Of a stretch of DNA of 10,744 bases, positions 1 to 5,900 are shown one piece after another. Every line of letters begins with the position of its first letter. The stretch's first letter is position 1. Position numbers and translations under genes: made by a program. A model generated the notes under the pieces. That model was not told the origin of the DNA. It saw only the letters and a list, made by a program, of their open reading frames with translations, and did no database searches. Source of the DNA: an uncultured Lachnospiraceae bacterium (GTDB lineage: Bacteria; Bacillota_A; Clostridia; Lachnospirales; Lachnospiraceae); NCBI GenBank assembly GCA_902795985.1, contig CADBNG010000315.1:1-10744 (forward strand). Reading direction: 5' to 3'.

Positions 1-1
1 C

Positions 2-478
2 TTTTTTGAAGGCGACGTACCCATGATGGTCTGTTCCGGAGATACCGTCTCCGGAACAAAGAAACGCGAGAGCCGTTCCGAAGCCTTTATCGCCAGTCCC
101 TTCACCTACTCCTTCGTCCCGGTTCCCATGTCGGACGAAGGCGCCATTTTCCTTGATATGCCGAACCTGCAGTTCTCTGTCAACAAAGACAGCGCGAATC
201 TGGACATGGCCAACGAATTCATGCGCTTCCTGGTCACTTCACAGGAGCTGAGCCGGATGGCGCAGAACAAGGGCCTTATGTCACCGACGAAAGATCTGTC
301 TTTTAACAGCGTATATGCCGCCTTCGGGGACGTTCCGGAAGACCGGATCCTGTCGCCGGAAGCATTCGGACTGACGGATGACGCGGTCAAACAGTTCCGG
401 CAGGCGGTTTACAGTGTCGCAACAGGCGCAATGACCATTGACGAGGCCATTGCCGGGTATGGAAGTTTTGAGCAGTGA
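2..478 (+). CDS. ABC transporter extracellular solute-binding protein, C-terminal part (5' truncated by window edge)
   Basis: The open frame runs in from the left edge, so the first visible residues are FFEGDVPMM and the Met at base 23 is not the true start. About 158 residues are visible, ending in TGA. The pattern matches the C-terminal lobe of family 1 (sugar or oligosaccharide type) solute-binding lipoproteins: a G-x-x-PM segment, a GDTVSG turn, PF.Y.F.P.P before a glycine, FSVNKDSANLDMANEFMRFL (the usual 'still bound, remove from count' helix), then SRMAQNKGLMSPTKD. Such proteins are lipid-anchored outside the membrane and deliver ligand to an ABC permease. The signal peptide, lipobox and ligand cannot be seen. 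It is the only + strand gene and converges on the AspT-like gene, so it belongs to a different unit. No permease gene follows it; permease genes, if linked, would lie upstream. Confidence 0.85.
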   Translation, partial: FFEGDVPMMVCSGDTVSGTKKRESRSEAFIASPFTYSFVPVPMSDEGAIFLDMPNLQFSVNKDSANLDMANEFMRFLVTSQELSRMAQNKGLMSPTKDLSFNSVYAAFGDVPEDRILSPEAFGLTDDAVKQFRQAVYSVATGAMTIDEAIAGYGSFEQ

Positions 479-536
479 GCGGTGTGCAGGCTTTAATTAA
501 GATCTGCCGCGCGCCTCTGCAGCATCCGCAAAAAAC

Positions 537-570
537 GGAACCCCGTCTATAAAGGCGGGGTTTCATTTAT
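537..570 (+). terminator. Intrinsic terminator after the solute-binding gene
   Basis: AACCCCG (539-545) pairs with CGGGGTT (556-562) around a 10-base loop, followed by the T-rich stretch TTCATTTATT. It lies about 60 bases after the stop codon. On the other strand the same hairpin is followed by CCGTTTTTTG, so it could act in both directions. Confidence 0.7.
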
Positions 571-704
571 TCCGCATAATGATCGGATTCGGGGCCAATC
601 CGAATGAACCGCCCATGAACTCATAGTTGCGATTACAGGAAGATATGGGTATAAGCGCGATATTTAATGGTTTAACCATAGTACGTCAAAGGCCTTACGG
701 GAGG
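571..704. other. Non-coding spacer between convergent genes
   Basis: I see no gene here. The only structure is a small hairpin, TCGGATT (583-589) with AATCCGA (597-603) around a 7-base loop. There is no convincing ribosome site, promoter or conserved peptide. It separates two sets of terminators of converging transcription units. Confidence 0.5.
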
Positions 705-743
705 GCTTAAAGATAAAGAAAATCCGGCCAACCGATCCGGATT
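705..743 (-). terminator. Second (distal) intrinsic terminator for the AspT-like gene
   Basis: Read on the - strand, AATCCGG and CCGGATT (737-743 and 721-727) form a 7-bp stem with a 9-base loop, directly followed by TTCTTTATCTTT. It stands about 15 bases beyond a stronger hairpin at 756-795, giving tandem terminators. Confidence 0.55.
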
Positions 744-749
744 ATCACT

Positions 750-800
750 GTTAAGAAAGAGACTGCCGCAGCTTTATCCGCGCGGCAGTCTCTTTATAAT
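750..800 (-). terminator. Strong hairpin terminator downstream of the AspT-like gene, probably bidirectional
   Basis: AAAGAGACTGCCGC (756-769) pairs perfectly with GCGGCAGTCTCTTT (782-795), a 14-bp stem with a 12-base loop. On the - strand the stem ends in TCTCTTTCTTAA; on the + strand in TCTCTTTATAAT. It begins 24 bases after the AspT-like stop codon, so it most likely ends that transcript, while also blocking read-through from the left-hand gene. Confidence 0.75.
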
Positions 801-818
801 CTGCTGTGTGTCCATGTT

Positions 819-2102
819 TTACGAAAGGAACAGAATCAGGAACTGGGAACTGAGAACCACGCTGATCAGGGCAATCGGATACGTTGCGGCATAGGCCGAT
901 GCCACGTCATCCGTACCGGCTGTGGAAATCAGCGTTCCGAGCGCCGGTGTGGAGGTCATGCCGCCGGTAATCGAACCGAGGTTGTTCAGCAGGCTCAGTT
1001 TCAGCACATATTTCGAGAACAGGAAACCGATGAACATCGGAATCAATGTGATGATGACGCCATAGAGGAAATAGACCCATTTGAAGTACTGGACAAATTT
1101 CATTCCTCCGGCAACACCGGCGCCGATCAGGAACAGAACCAGGCCCAGTTCACGGAACGTCGCCAGCGTTCGCTGGGAAAGGTTAATGCTGAACGGGCCG
1201 ATATGACCCACATGTCCCACAATCAGGCCGACGAGCAGAACGCCTCCTGTGGACGTCAGGCTGAAGGTTGTTCCGGAAAGTCCTGCGCTTGTCAGCGGGA
1301 TCTTAATCGCCCCGATAAGAATACCGGCAGCCAGAACAAACGCAAAGGCGAACAGCCCCTGGGGCTCCACCTCAAACCGTTTTTTCGCCATGGTGTGCAC
1401 GCCGGTATCCACGATTCGGATCTTTGCCCGCTCCTCTTCCATATTCGCCTTTGTGATTCTCGGAATCAGCTGGACAAACAAAACAACACCGACTACACCG
1501 AAAATATAAGCAATTCCGTATCCGACCGAGACGACGGCCTCCGCGTCCGCAACGGACAATACCGACCCGGCACCGGCCGCCACCGTTGCTGCCGTAGCCT
1601 TTGCGGAAGAGAATGCCGGTGTGGACGTCAGGGATCCGGACATGATGCCGACCAGCATCGCGATAAATTCCTGATCACTGTTTTCCGCGCCGCGTCCGAT
1701 AAAGAAGCAGAGGATTGTGGCAAGAGCGCCGGACGCGATGATAATGACACCGATCAGGATATAGGATTTAAAATTCTTTTTAAAGTTTTTGAAAAAATTC
1801 GGACCGGCGATCAGACCGACCGCACCGACAAAAAAGACAAGGCCCGTGGTATCAATGACTTTCAGCGCATTGGTGGAAATATCCACCTTTTCTCCCGCTA
1901 CAGTCTGGGTAATCGTCTGCCCGATCTGGGTACTGAACAGTGCCCCGAACAGCAGCGCAATAATAAAAACACCTGCTGTTCCCAGGTCGATTCCCTTAAT
2001 CCGGATCCGCCCCAGCAGGTATCCGATAAAGGTGATGACAAAGACCATGAACACCAGGAATGTAATGCCTGTGATAGAGATGACTCCGCCAAATAGACTC
2101 AT
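819..2102 (-). CDS. AspT/YidE-type (aspartate:alanine exchanger family) membrane transporter without RCK_C domains
   Basis: Predicted 427-residue inner-membrane carrier made of two homologous halves. The paired signatures are GSLTSTPAFSSA (residues ~156-167) and GGMTSTPALGTL (~380-391), and, before each, TGLVFFVGAVGLIAG (~86-100) and LGLVLFLIGAGVAGG (~319-333). These belong to the AspT-Al_Ex duplication family (AAE, TC 2.A.81), whose characterised member exchanges aspartate for alanine. Known AspT and YidE/YbjL proteins are about 560 residues and carry two RCK_C/TrkA_C domains between the halves; here that linker is only ~30 charged residues (~213-245), so it is a minimal form. The frame stays open to an ATG at 2183, but I chose the ATG at 2102: it has GAGGA 7 bases upstream, and a promoter and probable transcription start lie between the two ATGs. 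It is a single-gene unit with its own promoter, operator candidate and tandem terminators. Substrate is unknown; an amino or dicarboxylic acid is a family-based guess. Confidence 0.88.
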   Translation of the reverse strand: MSLFGGVISITGITFLVFMVFVITFIGYLLGRIRIKGIDLGTAGVFIIALLFGALFSTQIGQTITQTVAGEKVDISTNALKVIDTTGLVFFVGAVGLIAGPNFFKNFKKNFKSYILIGVIIIASGALATILCFFIGRGAENSDQEFIAMLVGIMSGSLTSTPAFSSAKATAATVAAGAGSVLSVADAEAVVSVGYGIAYIFGVVGVVLFVQLIPRITKANMEEERAKIRIVDTGVHTMAKKRFEVEPQGLFAFAFVLAAGILIGAIKIPLTSAGLSGTTFSLTSTGGVLLVGLIVGHVGHIGPFSINLSQRTLATFRELGLVLFLIGAGVAGGMKFVQYFKWVYFLYGVIITLIPMFIGFLFSKYVLKLSLLNNLGSITGGMTSTPALGTLISTAGTDDVASAYAATYPIALISVVLSSQFLILFLS

Positions 2103-2109
2103 TTTTCCG

Positions 2110-2114
2110 TCCTC
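2110..2114 (-). promoter_or_regulatory. Ribosome binding site deciding the AspT-like start
   Basis: GAGGA on the - strand, 7 bases before the ATG at 2102. The upstream ATG at 2183 has no such site and lies before the likely transcription start, so it should not be used. Confidence 0.65.
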
Positions 2115-2126
2115 GCTTGAATTCTT

Positions 2127-2140
2127 AGCAAACGCTTGCT
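2127..2140. promoter_or_regulatory. LacI/CcpA-type operator candidate at the transcription start of the AspT-like gene
   Basis: The 14-mer AGCAAACGCTTGCT is a near-perfect palindrome around a central CG (six of seven base pairs symmetric). This is the form of LacI/GalR-family and cre-like operators. It sits just downstream of the -10 box, covering the expected transcription start, a position where a bound protein would block RNA polymerase. The cognate regulator is not in the window. Confidence 0.45.
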
Positions 2141-2142
2141 TT

Positions 2143-2170
2143 ATTGTATCATATTCTAACGGATTTGCAA
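2143..2170 (-). promoter_or_regulatory. Sigma-70/SigA promoter of the AspT-like gene
   Basis: On the - strand TTGCAA (2170-2165) and TACAAT (2148-2143) are separated by 16 bases, with a TGn extension (2151-2149) before the -10 box. The predicted start is near 2136, leaving a leader of about 34 bases before the ATG at 2102. AT-rich sequence upstream (2184-2222) could act as an UP element. Confidence 0.6.
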
Positions 2171-2255
2171 CAGTGTAAGGCATATTATTTTGGAAAATAT
2201 TACAAATAATCGTTAAATATTTGTGCCGAATCTACGAAATCAACGTATTTTTCGA

Positions 2256-2333
2256 TGGCGGCAGGGGGACGGTTCTCTGTCGCCAGTCCCGGAAGGAAAA
2301 AAATGGCGACAGAGAACCGTTCCCCTGTCGCCA
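2256..2333. repeat. REP/BIME-like long inverted repeat
   Basis: Two 30-base arms, 2256-2285 and 2304-2333, are inverted copies separated by 18 bases. They match at 28 of 30 positions, and the two differences become G-U pairs if the + strand is transcribed, so + strand RNA could form an uninterrupted 30-bp stem. Each arm is itself bounded by a near-inverted pair (TGGCGACAG and CTGTCGCCA in the right arm), so each arm can also fold alone. The core GGGACGGTTCTCTGTC resembles REP-like elements I recall as dispersed in many Clostridia, often linked to IS200-like (RAYT-type) transposases; that is memory, not a search. The loop segment CCCGGAAGG (2288-2296) is also complementary to CCTTCCGGG at 2356-2364. 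No transposase is present here. Confidence 0.8.
2295..2333 (-). terminator. Intrinsic terminator of the glmS-glmL-flavoprotein operon, formed by one arm of the REP-like repeat
   Basis: Read on the - strand, TGGCGACAG (2333-2325) pairs with CTGTCGCCA (2312-2304), a perfect 9-bp GC-rich stem, immediately followed by seven T residues (2303-2297). It starts 32 bases after the flavoprotein stop codon. Only this arm is followed by a T-run; the other arm is not. Confidence 0.7.
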
Positions 2334-2365
2334 ATACTGCCAGTTAGTCCCGATCCCTTCCGGGC

Positions 2366-3793
2366 TTATTTCATGTTGATCTGCTCTGCCGCCACCCGGC
2401 CGAATACCACACATTCCGCGAGGCCATGACCGCCGAGGCGGTTGGAGCCATGGGTGCCGCCACAGACTTCACCGGCAGCGTAAAGGCCGGGAATCGCGTT
2501 GCCGAGTACGTCCAGAACCTCTGCGTCAGCATTGATGCGGATACCGCCGTGGGTGTAGTGAACGGACGGCCATTGGGGTACGGCATAGATGGACTCGTTT
2601 TCGGCAAAAGGCGTCATGGAAGCTTCCATGGGTTTGCCGAAAAGAGGATCATTCAGGTTTTTAATGGCATCATTATGTTTGGAAAGCGTCTGCCAGAGAC
2701 GGCCTTTTTCCAGCCCCATCTTCTCTTCCAGTTCCGCGACCGTGCCGCCGAAAAGGAACCGGCCGTTTTTCTTTCCGTTTTCGAATTCCGAATCGGTGAC
2801 TCCCAGCTGACGAATAATCTCATCATTCAGGAGGCAGTAGGTCGGGCCGTCTCCGCTGTCAATCTGGGCATTGGACACGTCGTCCCGTCCGGCCAGTTCA
2901 CTGACGAAACGCTGCCCCTTGCCGTCCACATAAACCGCGCCGAAACCGGCAGAGGAATAACTGTAGAATGCGAACCGGTCCACCATGCCCGTTTTTGGAT
3001 TGGCACAGGGAAAAAGCTGAATAAAAGCCATGTGGAGCGTATCCGCACCGACAGCCTGGGCGAACCGGATCATTTCTCCGGTAGCGCCTTTATGATTGGA
3101 ACAGCTGTACAGTTCGTTCAGATCCGGACGATACAGCATTCGGAATGCCACGTCATTGCTGAAGCCACCGCTGGCGATGACAACCGCTTTTTCCGCGCGG
3201 ATCGTTTTCTCTCCTTCCGGTGTATTAACCCGGACTCCGATTACTCTTCCGTCAATTCCTTCCCGGTACAGGCAGGTGACTTCATGCTTCAGCAGAAGCT
3301 GCGCGCCTTTTTCGCAGACACTGTTTTTGATGCAGGTCATGGCTTCCTTTCCGGACATGGAACCCTGATAACAGCGATACGCCGTATGACAACCAATCTT
3401 AACCAGGAGTTTTTTAAAGGTCACGCCTTTGGAAACCAGCCAGTCCATACCTTCCGGGGCTTTCTCTACCATTCTCCAGAGCAGTTCCCGGATATTGCAG
3501 CGGTTGCCGCCGATCAGCGTGTCCTCAAAATGCTGTTCCGGAGAATCCTCCCCCAGGCCCAGCTCCTGCCGGTATTTAAGCGAGCTGTCCCAGCAGGCAT
3601 AACCGCCGCCGGCCAGAACGGAATTACCGCCCATATAGGGCATTTTTTCCAGGATCATCACCTTGTTCCCGCCGTCCAGCAACAGATCTGCCGCCGCGAA
3701 ACCGGCCAGGCCGGATCCGATGATAACCACGTCGGTCCCGGCATCCCATCTTTCAGGGCAGGCGTAAAACTCTGCCCGGTTTCTGTTTTCCAT
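2366..3793 (-). CDS. FAD-dependent fumarate-reductase-like flavoprotein (FAD_binding_2 family)
   Basis: 475 residues, cytosolic, with no signal peptide, heme domain or FMN-binding domain. The N-terminal Rossmann motif is DVVIIGSGLAGFAAADLL (21-38) with the acidic end of strand 2 at LEK (~48-50), then GGNSVLAGGG (55-64). AVVIASGGFSND (~203-214) and the C-terminal FAD segment GLYAAGEVCGGTHGSNRLGG (436-455) follow. The catalytic proton-donor Arg of flavocytochrome c fumarate reductases, in a T-R-D context, aligns with Arg303 of AGRDD; the substrate-gripping His and Arg align with His412/His415 (VHYTHGG) and Arg452 (SNRLGG). The family reduces or dehydrogenates C=C bonds next to carboxylates, as in fumarate, urocanate, cinnamates or 3-oxosteroids. 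The donor is not encoded here. The strong AAGGAGGA site starts in the glmL stop codon and there are only 12 bases between the genes, so it is co-transcribed with glmL. Substrate is unassigned. Confidence 0.88.
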   Translation of the reverse strand: MENRNRAEFYACPERWDAGTDVVIIGSGLAGFAAADLLLDGGNKVMILEKMPYMGGNSVLAGGGYACWDSSLKYRQELGLGEDSPEQHFEDTLIGGNRCNIRELLWRMVEKAPEGMDWLVSKGVTFKKLLVKIGCHTAYRCYQGSMSGKEAMTCIKNSVCEKGAQLLLKHEVTCLYREGIDGRVIGVRVNTPEGEKTIRAEKAVVIASGGFSNDVAFRMLYRPDLNELYSCSNHKGATGEMIRFAQAVGADTLHMAFIQLFPCANPKTGMVDRFAFYSYSSAGFGAVYVDGKGQRFVSELAGRDDVSNAQIDSGDGPTYCLLNDEIIRQLGVTDSEFENGKKNGRFLFGGTVAELEEKMGLEKGRLWQTLSKHNDAIKNLNDPLFGKPMEASMTPFAENESIYAVPQWPSVHYTHGGIRINADAEVLDVLGNAIPGLYAAGEVCGGTHGSNRLGGHGLAECVVFGRVAAEQINMK

Positions 3794-3805
3794 ACCGATC
3801 CTCCT

Positions 3806-5227
3806 TTACAGTTCGACCGGAACCAGATATTTCTTCGCGATCCGGAGGGCTTCCTCCGGGTACTCTTCTGACAGAAGGCCCACGCCATACAAAATATACG
3901 AAGAGTCCACATAGGCTTTCGGCTCCCGGGGTTTTAAGCTCCAGGGATCTCCTTCATCAAACAGCGCGGCTTTTAGGATTCTGGCGGGGTTTCTGCCGTA
4001 CTTGAAAATGCCGCCTGTGCCGATGATATTCTCGGCGTTGAGCATGTTTTTTCCTTCCTGAATGGTGAGTTCACCGTTCAGGGAATATTCTTTATGAATA
4101 CGGCCTACATGACGGGTCACCGCCGTATTGACCGACCATTTTGCCAGAGTGATGTCCAGTTCGTATTCCAGATCATTTTCCGGTGTATGTTCCACATTAG
4201 CATACAGAAAATCGGTGTATTCCTTAAAATCCACCCGGTCCGCTTCTTCTTTGCTGACGGTGCCCAGTCCGTCCAGAATTTCATGCAGTTTTTCTTCCCC
4301 TGCCATTTCCCGGATCGTATGGGAGTTCCAGCGGATGCCGAGATCCCCTTCCACCGTCCGTTTAACACGGGACTCGGGCAGGCCGCGCATGACAGTCTGA
4401 CTGTCGACCGGTTCATTGCTGGCAACGGAATGGATATTTGTCGTCGCGCCTCCGACTTCCACGGTGAGAACCCGGCCGATGCCGTCCTGTTCCTTTGTTC
4501 CTCCGGAAAGCAGGTTTGCGGCCCGTAACGAAATCATCGGTGTCGGAAGGATGCTCTTTCCCATGTATTCCTGCGCTGCAGTCAGGCCTTTCGCCTTCAC
4601 GATATGCTCAATAAAGATTTCCCGGATATTTTCCTGCGCCGGTCCTTCGTTGACATCATCCAGCGTCGGCAGTACATTTTCCGCGATATAATACTTTTTA
4701 CCGGCTGCATCGAGCATTTTTTTAATAGCCGAACGGGCTTTGGCATTTCCGCAGACCAGTATCGGGCAGTCCACTTCCGACTCCGCCAGCATCTGCGCGT
4801 TATGAAGAATAACCGCTTTATTCCCTCCGTCCGTGCCGCCGGCCAGCATTACAATATCGCACCGTTTGTCCAGGATTTCCTGAATATCGTCTTCATCAAT
4901 TTCATAGCCGAAAGAACAGACAACTTTCGCGCCCGCTCCCAGAGCCGCTCTTCTTGCCGCTTCCAGGGTCAGCGCGGGAACAAGACCGATTGCGGCCATC
5001 TTCAGGCCTCCGGCTGCGCTGGAACTGGCATAGCGCTCGACAAAGGTCTCTTCTTTAACTCCAAACTCCTCTTCCAGATTCTTCAGCGCCTCTTTCAGTC
5101 CGATCATGATATCCGTATCAATGGTTGTCGGAGCCTGGGACCGTCCCAGCACCTCCTCTGTATCCATATCCACCGCCATGACCTTGGTATAGGTGCTTCC
5201 GAAATCCACCAGAAGAAAATTTCTCAT
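3806..5227 (-). CDS. glmL: GlmL/MutL-family ASKHA protein (methylaspartate mutase accessory protein)
   Basis: 473 residues. The N-terminal phosphate-1 loop LLVDFGSTYTK (5-15) and the second loop VEVGGATTNIHS (256-267) mark an actin/Hsp70/sugar-kinase-type ATPase. The family segments TVEGDLGIRWNS (291-302), GTGGIFKY (403-410) and DSSYILYGVGLLS (441-453) identify the GlmL family. In glutamate mutase operons this gene lies between the B12-binding subunit GlmS and the catalytic subunit GlmE and is thought to protect or reactivate the mutase; that role is less well proven than the family assignment. Here it follows a GlmS-like gene by 36 bases, with AGGAG five bases before the ATG, but the next gene is a flavoprotein rather than glmE. 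Length is normal and I see no damage. Confidence 0.9.
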   Translation of the reverse strand: MRNFLLVDFGSTYTKVMAVDMDTEEVLGRSQAPTTIDTDIMIGLKEALKNLEEEFGVKEETFVERYASSSAAGGLKMAAIGLVPALTLEAARRAALGAGAKVVCSFGYEIDEDDIQEILDKRCDIVMLAGGTDGGNKAVILHNAQMLAESEVDCPILVCGNAKARSAIKKMLDAAGKKYYIAENVLPTLDDVNEGPAQENIREIFIEHIVKAKGLTAAQEYMGKSILPTPMISLRAANLLSGGTKEQDGIGRVLTVEVGGATTNIHSVASNEPVDSQTVMRGLPESRVKRTVEGDLGIRWNSHTIREMAGEEKLHEILDGLGTVSKEEADRVDFKEYTDFLYANVEHTPENDLEYELDITLAKWSVNTAVTRHVGRIHKEYSLNGELTIQEGKNMLNAENIIGTGGIFKYGRNPARILKAALFDEGDPWSLKPREPKAYVDSSYILYGVGLLSEEYPEEALRIAKKYLVPVEL

Positions 5228-5263
5228 AGCAACTCCTGACCTTTCTGTTTCCGACAGCCGTTA

Positions 5264-5698
5264 TCAGTCTTCAATACCCAGATCTTTTTTCAGCGTGGCA
5301 ATGGATTCATCTGCCGTGCAGGTATTCTTGAACACACGGTTAAAGCCCATCTGAGCGAAACGTTCTTCCACCTGAGGCCAGTTTTTCGCCATATCCACCA
5401 GGGAACAGACCGTTCCTCCGGCGTAAAGGATAATATCGCCGATGCCGGCTTCGATGCATTTTTCCCTCAGGCCGTCACAGTCGATAATACCCATGCCGTA
5501 AGAAGAAGAAACCAGGATCGCATCGGCATCCGTTTCCACTGCAGCCTGGACAAACTCCTCCTGAGGCACCACAGCGCCGAGAAATGCCACTTTGAATCCG
5601 GCATCCTTATAGGCTTCGGAAAGCACCCAGGCACCGATCATGTGGGCATCTTCGCCAATTGTTCCGATTACAACACTTTTGTTCACTTTTCTTGCCAT
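5264..5698 (-). CDS. glmS: GlmS-like cobalamin-binding subunit of a carbon-skeleton mutase
   Basis: 144 residues in a flavodoxin-like B12-binding fold, close to the ~137 of glutamate mutase sigma subunits. The base-off/His-on motif DxHxxG is intact as Asp17-Ala-His19-Met-Ile-Gly22 in GTIGEDAHMIG; SSSYGMGIIDCDGLREKC (64-81) and the glycine pair YAGG (92-95) match the nucleotide-loop pocket; NWPQVEERFAQMGFNRVF (106-123) is a typical GlmS C-terminus. The His should coordinate Co of adenosylcobalamin. The frame stays open to an ATG at 5773, but the start at 5698 has AGGAG 9 bases upstream and gives the family's normal N-terminus. It heads a unit with glmL and the flavoprotein. The TIM-barrel partner GlmE that completes glutamate mutase is absent here. 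Not to be confused with glucosamine-6-phosphate synthase, also called glmS. Confidence 0.88.
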   Translation of the reverse strand: MARKVNKSVVIGTIGEDAHMIGAWVLSEAYKDAGFKVAFLGAVVPQEEFVQAAVETDADAILVSSSYGMGIIDCDGLREKCIEAGIGDIILYAGGTVCSLVDMAKNWPQVEERFAQMGFNRVFKNTCTADESIATLKKDLGIED

Positions 5699-5707
5699 AA
5701 TACCTGT

Positions 5708-5712
5708 CTCCT
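5708..5712 (-). promoter_or_regulatory. Ribosome binding site deciding the GlmS-like start
   Basis: AGGAG on the - strand, 9 bases before the ATG at 5698. The longer frame from 5773 would add 25 hydrophobic and basic residues not seen in GlmS proteins. Confidence 0.6.
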
Positions 5713-5779
5713 GATCTTTTTTCTGATTTTTCCGCATCGTCAGACATAAAAACCCTGCGAAAACGAATTCCACAGTCCT

Positions 5780-5808
5780 ATTCTACCAGTAAGAGGACCC
5801 GGTGAGAA
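5780..5808 (-). promoter_or_regulatory. Candidate promoter for the glmS-glmL-flavoprotein operon
   Basis: On the - strand TTCTCA (5808-5803) and TAGAAT (5785-5780) are 17 bases apart, with TGG just before the -10 box as an extended element. It lies between the transhydroxylase terminator and the GlmS-like start, giving a leader of about 75 bases. No cobalamin riboswitch box is recognisable in that leader. The -35 box is weak. Confidence 0.4.
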
Positions 5809-5837
5809 ATTCAAAATTAATCAGTACTTATTTAAAA

Positions 5838-5882
5838 AACGGATAGATAAAGGGCCGGCGCGTTCATAAACCGCGCCGACCC
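5838..5882 (-). terminator. Intrinsic terminator of the transhydroxylase operon
   Basis: On the - strand GGGTCGGCGCG (5882-5872) pairs with CGCGCCGGCCC (5862-5852), 11 pairs with one G-U, around a 9-base loop. It is followed by TTTATC and then CCGTTTTTTAAA. It starts 18 bases after the small-subunit stop codon and separates this operon from the B12 operon. Confidence 0.8.
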
Positions 5883-5900
5883 CGTTTGTGCTTCTTTAGT

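Noticed and set aside
583..603. Small hairpin in the convergent spacer considered as a small RNA or terminator
   Set aside because: The stem is only 7 bp, with no T-run and no promoter nearby.
2426..3871. 481-codon open frame on the + strand opposite the flavoprotein
   Set aside because: It is antisense to a clear FAD-binding protein, has no recognisable domain and no ribosome site or promoter fitting it.
5699..5850. Cobalamin riboswitch before the B12-binding gene
   Set aside because: No B12-box-like sequence or multi-branched structure is recognisable in the short leader, and the terminator at its left end belongs to the upstream operon.
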